A stretch of 6,596 bases of DNA. Origin: Gammaproteobacteria bacterium (GTDB lineage Bacteria; Gemmatimonadota; Gemmatimonadetes; Longimicrobiales; Gaopeijiaceae). Both the position numbers and the translations under genes were made by a program. Position 1 is the stretch's first letter. Each line of letters starts with the position of its first letter. Positions 1 through 5,072 of the stretch are shown one piece after another. The notes beneath the pieces were generated by a model. That model was not told the DNA's origin and did not search any database. It saw only the letters and a program-made list of their open reading frames with translations. The stretch is taken from assembly GCA_009843625.1 (NCBI GenBank), contig VYDD01000291.1, forward strand, positions 1 to 6,596, given 5' to 3'.

Positions 1-43
1 GCCACGCCTCCTCGTCCATCATGATGTTGACACGTCGAGCCAT
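1..43 (-). CDS. Small DNA-binding protein, ribbon-helix-helix-like (5' fragment only)
   Basis: Only the first 14 codons are inside the window; they read MARRVNIMMDEEAW and the gene continues off the left edge. A short basic start followed by an alternating strand (RRVNIMM) and then an acidic residue leading into a helix is the usual look of ribbon-helix-helix repressors and antitoxins of the CopG/Arc type. This is a resemblance over very few residues. The start is well supported: a GAGGAG Shine-Dalgarno sequence sits 6 bases upstream of the ATG (plus-strand positions 50-55). A perfect 17-bp palindrome lies 31 bases upstream of the start codon, which fits an autoregulated operon such as a toxin-antitoxin pair, where a toxin gene would follow beyond the window. 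The upstream kinase gene has the same orientation but ends 264 bases away, so this gene probably has its own promoter. Confidence 0.5.
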   Translation of the reverse strand, partial: MARRVNIMMDEEAW

Positions 44-73
44 GCTGTTCTCCTCGGAGGCGTTCCGATGTCT

Positions 74-90
74 TGTGTAACAGTTACACA
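74..90. promoter_or_regulatory. Perfect palindrome, probable operator of the left-edge gene
   Basis: TGTGTAAC and GTTACACA are exact inverted repeats of 8 bases around a single central A. The site lies 31 bases upstream of the minus-strand ATG at 43, in a locally AT-richer stretch between the GC-rich genes. This is where the promoter and 5' leader of that gene should be. A short, tight dyad in this position is typical of an autoregulatory operator bound by a ribbon-helix-helix dimer. A minus-strand TTGTCG (complement of 103-108) could be a -35 element, but I see no convincing -10 element, so the promoter itself is not annotated. Confidence 0.6.
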
Positions 91-307
91 CTTTAACACC
101 GACGACAAGTCGCTCGAACGACTCGGGCCACCGGCACGGACACCGCACGGGTACATCGGGAGAGCGATCTCGACTTCGGTGAGGAGGACGCCGGATTCAC
201 CCCGCAGGCAGGCAACGCCCCTCAGATTCGGAGGCGGGACCGGTCCTCGTCCTCCGATGTGCCGGGCCTCAACCCGCCCTCTCCGGCGTGGAGTCCGAAA
301 GGGGCCT

Positions 308-2269
308 TCAACTCCGTGACCGCGCGGGCGCAGTTCGAGGACGAGCCCGGTGCTCTTGGGGCGCGACCGGGGATCCGGCTCCCGCGGGAGGGGTTCGGGA
401 TCCGGATTGCGGCAGCACCGCGGAGAGCCTCAATTCCACGCGTACGGTGGTGCCCTTGCCGAAGCCGTCGCTCAGGACATGGATTCTCCCTCCGGATCCG
501 ATGATGAAGTTCGCCGCCGAGTGAAGCCCGAGGCCGCTTCCCCCCTGCTTGGTGGAGTAGCCGGCGGTGAACAGGATCCTGGGGTTGTCGGCTTCGACGC
601 CGACGCCGTTGTCGGTCACTTCGAGGACAAGGAGGCCGTCCCGGACGCAGGCCCGGATCCGGATGCGGGGCTCGCCATTGAGCCCTCCGGCCTCCACAAG
701 CGCGTCGATCGCTTCCATCCCGTTCTTGGTCAGGTTGACCAGCATCTGATGAAACTTGCTCTCCTGGATCCGGATTTCCTTCGGCGCCCGGCGGCAATCG
801 ATGTCAACCCGGATCCCCCTCTTCCCGAGCGACTCCCGAAGCAGCTTGACGGCATCGGAGACCGCGTCCCGAAGGTCGATGTCCTTGCGCGTCATGGCCC
901 GCCCGCTGTCGAACGAACGCTCCGTCCGGACGATGTCGGCAATGTGCTCGACCCGGTCGCGCACGCGGCTGGCGTTGCCGTGCAGCCGGTCGTTCTGTCT
1001 GGAGAAGTCGTCGGCGAGGGCAAGGATGAACGGCAGCACCTTCCGGCCCTGGGGGTCGGTTTGCAGGTACGGGATCCAGTCGCCGCGACGCGCCTCCAGG
1101 GACTTCGCGAGGGCTTGCAGGCGGGCCACCAGCTCGTTCCCGGCGAGCTGCTCGACAAGGGTTCTGGCACCCGCGGCGGCGCTCGTGACCGCGTTGCCGA
1201 TGTTGTGAAGGATCGTGTCGGCGATCTCCAGCCTCCCTTGCGCGAATGCATTGGTGAGCGCTTCTTCGGCGAGCACGCGCTCGGTCACGTCGCGGAACAC
1301 GATCACGCCGCCCTTCGCGGTGCCCGACCTGTCCCGCAGCGGCCTCCCGCTGACACTGAGGTGGACTCCGTCCGGACCCGCCGGGTTGCGCACGAACATC
1401 TCGACGTCGTCGGACGGCTGGCCGGCGATGGCGCGCGCCAGCGGAAGCTCGTGGGGCGGAAACGCGGTTTCGCCGTCGGGAAAGAAGATCCCGAGGCCAT
1501 CCAGCCATCGAGAGGCGTCCGCGTCCATGCCGGCGGTCCGCACGAGGCGCTCCGCGCCGGGATTGACGAGCACCGGACGTCCCGATGAATCGGCGACGAC
1601 CATGCCCTCGCTCATGGCGTTGAAGACGGCCTCCATGAGTGCGGTCTTCCGCCGCAGCTCGATGTTCGTCCGTGCCAATCGGCTCTCGGCCTCTTCGGTC
1701 CGCTTCAGCGTGGCGGCCAGTTGTTCCTTTTCCCGCTGGAGTTGTTGGCTCCCGGTCTCCAAGGCGTCATAGAATTGCTCCTGCAGTTTCTCGTAGCTCC
1801 ACGCGACGGCCGAGATCAACAGGTAGCAGGCGATGAACCTCAGGATGTTCCCGGTCTCTCGGACAACGCTGTCCGGGAGCTCCATGGCCAACAGCAGGAA
1901 CAGCAGAGCGGCGAGGTTGCCCGCGGACCAGATCGTGCCTTCGCGATTGCCGAGGAAGAAGAACAGCCCGAGCGGCAGCGCGAGGTGAAAATAGAGATGG
2001 ACTTCGCGACCGAATACGGCGAGGCAGAACAGGCCGATGCTGACCACGGTGCAGAAGAAGCGGTAGACGGTTCGGTTCCGGGTGCCGGTGAATAATGCGC
2101 GGATGGAACCGGCGGTGAGCACTGCCATGCCGCTGGTGATCGCCACCCCCCACGGGGTGGCTTCGACGTATTGGACGATCGAGAAGAAGACCATGATAAC
2201 GAGCGACGCAGTGGAGACGATCAGGAAAGCCCTGCGCCTGTGCTCCAGGTGGGTGCTTTCGGATTGCAT
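308..2269 (-). CDS. Membrane PAS-sensor histidine kinase with HNIGN-type H-box
   Basis: A 653-residue sensor kinase that should autophosphorylate on a histidine and pass the phosphate to a response regulator, most likely the one encoded divergently at 2556. Order of parts: about six hydrophobic segments (residues 14-156) with almost no periplasmic loop; coiled coil (about 158-210); PAS domain (about 211-333, ending VIVFRDVTE); phosphoacceptor region with His355 in DTILHNIGNAVTS; HATPase with N-box VNLTKNGMEA (Asn516), G1 DNGVG (553-557), F-box around Phe567 and G2 GGSGLGL (576-582); then a basic, proline-rich tail. The H-box lacks the usual His-Glu/Asp and Pro, and the stretch to the N-box is long (about 160 residues). 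It includes WIPYLQTDPQGRKVLP and VEHIADIV, as in a known kinase subfamily with LHN(I/V)GN H-boxes. The start at 2269 was chosen because the membrane region begins just after it and GAGG precedes it by 9 bases; the frame stays open to 2626, but the extra residues look like non-coding DNA. The sensed signal is unknown. Confidence 0.93.
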   Translation of the reverse strand: MQSESTHLEHRRRAFLIVSTASLVIMVFFSIVQYVEATPWGVAITSGMAVLTAGSIRALFTGTRNRTVYRFFCTVVSIGLFCLAVFGREVHLYFHLALPLGLFFFLGNREGTIWSAGNLAALLFLLLAMELPDSVVRETGNILRFIACYLLISAVAWSYEKLQEQFYDALETGSQQLQREKEQLAATLKRTEEAESRLARTNIELRRKTALMEAVFNAMSEGMVVADSSGRPVLVNPGAERLVRTAGMDADASRWLDGLGIFFPDGETAFPPHELPLARAIAGQPSDDVEMFVRNPAGPDGVHLSVSGRPLRDRSGTAKGGVIVFRDVTERVLAEEALTNAFAQGRLEIADTILHNIGNAVTSAAAGARTLVEQLAGNELVARLQALAKSLEARRGDWIPYLQTDPQGRKVLPFILALADDFSRQNDRLHGNASRVRDRVEHIADIVRTERSFDSGRAMTRKDIDLRDAVSDAVKLLRESLGKRGIRVDIDCRRAPKEIRIQESKFHQMLVNLTKNGMEAIDALVEAGGLNGEPRIRIRACVRDGLLVLEVTDNGVGVEADNPRILFTAGYSTKQGGSGLGLHSAANFIIGSGGRIHVLSDGFGKGTTVRVELRLSAVLPQSGSRTPPAGAGSPVAPQEHRARPRTAPARSRS

Positions 2270-2358
2270 CGTCTGTCGCCTCGGGTGGCCTCGGGTTCGG
2301 CGGCCGTCCGGTACCGCCCCGGCCATGCGCGTAAGGCTAAGGTGACGGTCGAGCGTCC

Positions 2359-2374
2359 TGCAAGCGGATTCCCG
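2359..2374 (-). promoter_or_regulatory. Weak candidate sigma54 promoter for the kinase gene
   Basis: On the minus strand the sequence CGGGAATCCGCTTGCA has the GG-N10-GC spacing of a -24/-12 promoter and a good TTGCA -12 part. Its -24 part matches the TGGCACG consensus poorly. It would place a transcription start about 80 bases before the kinase ATG. If real, the regulator could feed back on its own kinase. Chance is a serious alternative. Confidence 0.2.
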
Positions 2375-2538
2375 GACGGGGCGGCGGAGCGAAGCGCCGG
2401 GCCTTGCGAGGGATGGCTCCCCGGCGCCACAGGGCGGAACGGCCTCCGCCCCCCGCACCGCACCGGCCTGCATGGTAAGTTTCGATTCAGCGGGGTGGCC
2501 AGCCCCGGATGACCATGAGATGTCGAGGGATCGGCGAA

Positions 2539-2545
2539 AAGGAGG
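2539..2545 (+). promoter_or_regulatory. Strong Shine-Dalgarno that decides the regulator start
   Basis: AAGGAGG, with 10 bases before the ATG at 2556, is a near-perfect ribosome binding site. Upstream in-frame ATGs at 2472 and 2520 have no such site, so 2556 is the preferred start. Confidence 0.8.
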
Positions 2546-2555
2546 ACACCGACCG

Positions 2556-4508
2556 ATGCATGCGCGCGGTTCTTCAACGGGCGCCGAGCCGGCGGCGGGG
2601 CGGCGCCGGAACAGGCGGGTGCTCATCGTTGACGACCAGGCGGAGCTTCACGACGACCTGGCGGAGATGCTGGTGCCCACGACCGGGGAGCGGGCTTCCG
2701 ACGAACTTGCGGCGGCCTTCGGAGGCCCCGGCGGAGAACCGGATTCCGCACCGTCCGGCGCCGCGGCCCGGCCGCACTTCGAGCTCTCGCACGCGTTCAC
2801 GGGGCGCGAGGGCTGCGAGCGGATCGAGGAAGCGCACCGGGCGGGCAAGCCCTTCGCGATGGCCTTCGTCGATGTGCGGATGCCGCCCGGCATGGACGGA
2901 ATCGAAGCCGTCCGGAGAATCCGGCGCACCGACCGCGACATCGAGATCGTCATCATGACCGCGTACAGCGACCGCACGCTGGCGGACATCGCCCGCGGCA
3001 CCGACCTGCTGCACAAGGTGCTCTACGTGAGGAAACCGTTCACCCGCGAGGAGATCCAACAGATCGCGGCGTGCCTGGTGGGCAAGTGGAACGTCGAGCG
3101 GGCGCTGAAGACGAGGGCGCGGGAGATCGCCGCCGGCAAGCGGACGCTGGAGGCCGTGCTCGACGCGGCCGGGGACGCGATGGCGATGTTCGACGAGGCG
3201 GGACGGTTCGTCCTCGCGAACCGCGAGTTCGAACGAGTCTGCGGTGCCGGGCGGGAGGAACTGCGCGCGATGTCCGGGAAGGAATTGGGCGACAGGCTCG
3301 GGGACCGGTTCGGGGAGCCGCGCGCCGCGGGCGTCGAGGCCGGATTCGCCGTGGAGGGAGCCGGCGTACTGGTCGAACGGAAGAGGGAGAACGGATCCGG
3401 CCGCCTGTTCCATCGGTCGGAAGCGCCGGTCAAGGACGGACGCGGCGGCGTCATCGGACGCCTCGAAGTGTATCGGGACGTGGCGAAGGACATCGAGATC
3501 CAGAGGATGAAGGGCGAGGTGACGCGCCTCCGCGGCGAGCTTGAGACGGCGGACTCGTTCGGCGGGATGGTCGGGGGGAGCCGCAAGATCCGGGAGCTGT
3601 ACGGGTTCATCCGGCAGGGCGCGGCCAGCGACGCGACCGTGCTGATTCGCGGCGAGACCGGAACGGGCAAGGAGCTGGTGGCCAGGGCATTCCACCGGAA
3701 CAGTCCGCGCCGGGACGGACCCTTCGTCGCCGTCAACTGCGCGGCGATCCCCGAGAGCCTGGTGGAGAGCGAACTCTTCGGGCACGAGCGGGGAGCCTTT
3801 ACCGATGCCAGGGAGACGAGAAGGGGCGCCTTCGAACGGGCCGAGGGCGGCACCCTGTTCCTCGACGAGGTCGGGGACATGCGCGCGTCCGCGCAGGCGA
3901 AGCTCCTCCGGGTGCTGGAGGAGCGGGAGTTTCAGCGCTTGGGCGGATCCGGGACGAGGAAGGCCGACGTGCGCGTGCTCGCCGCCACGAACCGCGATCT
4001 GCGGCGCGACGTGGAGGCGGGCGGGATCAGGGAGGATCTGTTCCACCGTCTTTCCGTCTTCCCGGTGACCGTGCCGCCCCTCCGGCAGCGCCGGGAGGAC
4101 ATTCCGCTGCTCGCGAACCATTTCCTGAAGAAGCAGTCCGAGCGGGCCGGGAAGCCCGTCGACGGCGTGTCGGCCGCCGCGATGCGGATGCTGCTCCAAT
4201 ACGATTGGCCCGGCAACGTCCGCGAACTGGCGAACGTGCTCGAACGCGCCGTGCTGCTGGAGACCGGAAGCGTCATCCAGCCCGGCGGTCTTCCGCGGCG
4301 GTTGAGCGAACCCGCGGGGTCCGCAACCGGGCGGGACCGCGCCGCCGTCCCCGCGGTTCGCACCCTCGCGGCCATCGAACGCGAGGCACTCGCCGATGCG
4401 CTCGCACTCTCGGGGAACAACGTGACCGAGGCCGCGCGGGGGCTGGGGATCGACCGATCGACGTTATACCGGAAGCTCGAAAGGCACGGTCTGCGGCCGC
4501 GCGGATGA
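2556..4508 (+). CDS. NtrC-family sigma54-dependent response regulator (REC-PAS-AAA+-Fis HTH)
   Basis: A 650-residue cytoplasmic activator that should remodel RNA polymerase-sigma54 when phosphorylated. Receiver (about 20-178): acidic pair Asp26-Asp27, phosphoacceptor Asp106 in FVDVRMPPGMDG, Thr135 and Lys160. Linker helix and PAS domain (about 190-310, ending VYRDVAKDIE). AAA+ domain: Walker A GETGTGKE (366-373), sigma54-contact loop GAFTDA (413-418, where the common form is GAFTGA), Walker B GGTLFLDEVGD (431-441), AATNRDL (476-482), candidate arginine fingers Arg492 and Arg498 in REDLFHRLS, and sensor II GNVREL (553-558). Fis-type helix-turn-helix at 604-645. The receiver is longer than usual: 80 residues separate the acidic pair from Asp106, against about 44 in typical receivers. 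The extra part is a glycine/alanine-rich insertion at about 41-78. Its divergent neighbour is the probable cognate kinase, and a near-consensus sigma54 promoter lies about 470 bases downstream, suggesting a local target gene. Confidence 0.95.
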   Translation: MHARGSSTGAEPAAGRRRNRRVLIVDDQAELHDDLAEMLVPTTGERASDELAAAFGGPGGEPDSAPSGAAARPHFELSHAFTGREGCERIEEAHRAGKPFAMAFVDVRMPPGMDGIEAVRRIRRTDRDIEIVIMTAYSDRTLADIARGTDLLHKVLYVRKPFTREEIQQIAACLVGKWNVERALKTRAREIAAGKRTLEAVLDAAGDAMAMFDEAGRFVLANREFERVCGAGREELRAMSGKELGDRLGDRFGEPRAAGVEAGFAVEGAGVLVERKRENGSGRLFHRSEAPVKDGRGGVIGRLEVYRDVAKDIEIQRMKGEVTRLRGELETADSFGGMVGGSRKIRELYGFIRQGAASDATVLIRGETGTGKELVARAFHRNSPRRDGPFVAVNCAAIPESLVESELFGHERGAFTDARETRRGAFERAEGGTLFLDEVGDMRASAQAKLLRVLEEREFQRLGGSGTRKADVRVLAATNRDLRRDVEAGGIREDLFHRLSVFPVTVPPLRQRREDIPLLANHFLKKQSERAGKPVDGVSAAAMRMLLQYDWPGNVRELANVLERAVLLETGSVIQPGGLPRRLSEPAGSATGRDRAAVPAVRTLAAIEREALADALALSGNNVTEAARGLGIDRSTLYRKLERHGLRPRG

Positions 4509-4516
4509 GCCCGCGC
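4499..4516 (+). terminator. Small GC hairpin over the regulator stop codon
   Basis: GCGCGG and CCGCGC are exact inverted arms around the six bases that contain the TGA stop. The stem is short and no T tract follows, so its role in termination is doubtful. Confidence 0.2.
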
Positions 4517-4581
4517 CCCACCGCCACCGCACTCGCCGGCACCTGAACGGCTGATCACGGCCGTACCGGGAACGAGCCCAA

Positions 4582-4602
4582 GCGTCGGCTCGGAGCCGGC
4601 GC
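4582..4602 (+). terminator. Candidate terminator stem-loop after the regulator gene
   Basis: GCGTCGGC and GCCGGCGC form an 8-bp stem with one T-G wobble around a TCGGA loop, 74 bases past the regulator stop. The stem is strong but no T tract follows, so at best this is an atypical or Rho-assisted terminator. Confidence 0.3.
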
Positions 4603-4673
4603 GGGCAGCCCGGCACAACACCCCGACCCCCCAACAGCGGTGCCCTCTTCCCCCGATTCGGCGCGGGTGCTTC

Positions 4674-4696
4674 GCAAGCCTCATCCGGAGGCTTGC
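4674..4696. terminator. Perfect 9-bp stem-loop, candidate bidirectional terminator
   Basis: GCAAGCCTC and GAGGCTTGC are exact inverted arms separated by a 5-base loop (ATCCG). This is the most stable simple hairpin seen in the window. No T tract follows on either strand. It sits between the regulator gene and the promoter region of the next gene, where insulation from read-through would be useful. It could instead be part of a larger DNA-binding or recombination site, because a second dyad begins 10 bases later. Confidence 0.4.
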
Positions 4697-4705
4697 CGGC
4701 GCGTA

Positions 4706-4732
4706 GCGTAACGCAACACTGTTGCAATACGC
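4706..4732. promoter_or_regulatory. 27-bp dyad, candidate upstream activator site
   Basis: Arms GCGTAACGCAAC and GTTGCAATACGC pair at 10 of 12 positions around a central ACT; the only mismatched step is two bases in the middle of each arm. The centre lies about 290 bases upstream of the predicted sigma54 transcription start. Activators of this class usually bind dyads upstream of the promoter and reach it by DNA looping. Typical distances are shorter (about 80-200 bases) but longer ones occur. The assignment to the neighbouring regulator is inference. Confidence 0.4.
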
Positions 4733-4937
4733 CACGCTCCGTTCTAAAGGAACTGTCCAACTCGTTGTGTGGCAAGCGGTTGACGATACTCCACCTGTCC
4801 GCGCGCCAGCCGGGGACCGGGCGTCTCCCGGCCCGGCAAATAGTTGTCGCGAAGTGACTTAGCCCGGATTTCGGTCGGCCCGGCGTCGCGGATGTGCCGT
4901 CGCGTTCCGCCACACCGGCGACCGAACGCATGCGACG

Positions 4938-4968
4938 CCATAAGTCATTGCGGATACACATCTTATGG
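4938..4968. promoter_or_regulatory. Inverted repeat just upstream of the sigma54 promoter
   Basis: CCATAAG and CTTATGG are exact 7-base inverted copies 17 bases apart, centred about 55 bases upstream of the predicted start of transcription. The position would suit an architectural or accessory regulator. It could also be chance. I see no clear IHF consensus here. Confidence 0.3.
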
Positions 4969-4980
4969 TTGTCCCGGGCA

Positions 4981-4997
4981 TTGGCATGGGCCTTGCT
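4981..4997 (+). promoter_or_regulatory. Sigma54 (-24/-12) promoter of the secreted-protein gene
   Basis: TTGGCATGGGCCTTGCT matches the sigma54 consensus YTGGCACGrNNNTTGCW at every defined position except one (C to T). The invariant GG (4983-4984) and GC (4995-4996) are exactly 10 bases apart. Transcription would begin near 5008 and run rightward, about 65 bases ahead of the ATG at 5073. An NtrC-class activator is encoded immediately upstream and no other gene lies between, which makes this its natural candidate target. Confidence 0.75.
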
Positions 4998-5072
4998 TAT
5001 GAGAGGTACTGTGCGTGGCTGTTGCCATGCACTCGATAACGCAAACGACCACCCCAACAACGGAACATACCG

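Larger units (their letters stand above)
2270..2555. promoter_or_regulatory. Divergent intergenic region between kinase and regulator genes
   Basis: These 286 bases separate the two divergent start codons and must contain both promoters. I see no convincing sigma70 -35/-10 pair on either strand. A weak minus-strand sigma54-like match is listed separately. Near the regulator gene, CATGGT (2471-2476) and ACCATG (2512-2517) are inverted copies enclosing a small CGGGG/CCCCG hairpin (2491-2507). This could be an operator or simply chance in GC-rich DNA. The kinase frame remains open across this stretch, but its translation is arginine/proline-rich and shows no domain. Confidence 0.6.
4509..5072. 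other. Long non-coding regulatory stretch upstream of the secreted-protein gene
   Basis: These 564 bases lie between the regulator stop and the next start codon. I find no convincing gene: short open frames here (plus-strand 4894-5076, minus-strand 4744-4941 and 4464-5060) lack domains and ribosome sites and run across the promoter. The stretch holds two stem-loops, a 27-bp dyad, further inverted repeats and a sigma54 promoter, each listed separately. From about 4700 rightward the base composition is less GC-rich than in the flanking genes, as expected for regulatory DNA. Confidence 0.7.

Noticed and set aside
237..246. GGACCGGTCC 10-bp palindrome
   Set aside because: It is short, GC-rich, not positioned before any start codon, and likely to occur by chance.
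68..319. 83-codon plus-strand frame between the left-edge gene and the kinase
   Set aside because: Its start lies against the palindrome without a ribosome site. It is rich in Arg, Pro and Thr and overlaps the kinase stop.
350..1588. 412-codon open frame on the plus strand inside the kinase gene
   Set aside because: It is antisense to a kinase with intact motifs. The translation shows no domain and it has the codon-shadow look common in high-GC DNA.
2270..2626. 119-codon N-terminal extension of the kinase to an ATG at 2626
   Set aside because: It would overlap the regulator start and translates into low-complexity Arg/Pro/Gly sequence. A suitable ATG with a GAGG site lies immediately before the membrane region.
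2574..4199. 541-codon minus-strand open frame inside the regulator gene
   Set aside because: It is fully antisense to an intact REC-PAS-AAA-HTH gene. The product is a Pro/Arg/His-rich mirror of it without recognisable motifs.
4870..4926. TTCGGTCG and CGACCGAA inverted pair 41 bases apart
   Set aside because: An 8-base inverted pair at this spacing is expected by chance in a GC-rich region of this size. It is kept only as a remote operator candidate.
4464..5060. Minus-strand frames of 198 and 65 codons between the regulator and secreted-protein genes
   Set aside because: They have no recognisable domain, they run through hairpins and the promoter, and the larger one overlaps the end of the regulator gene.
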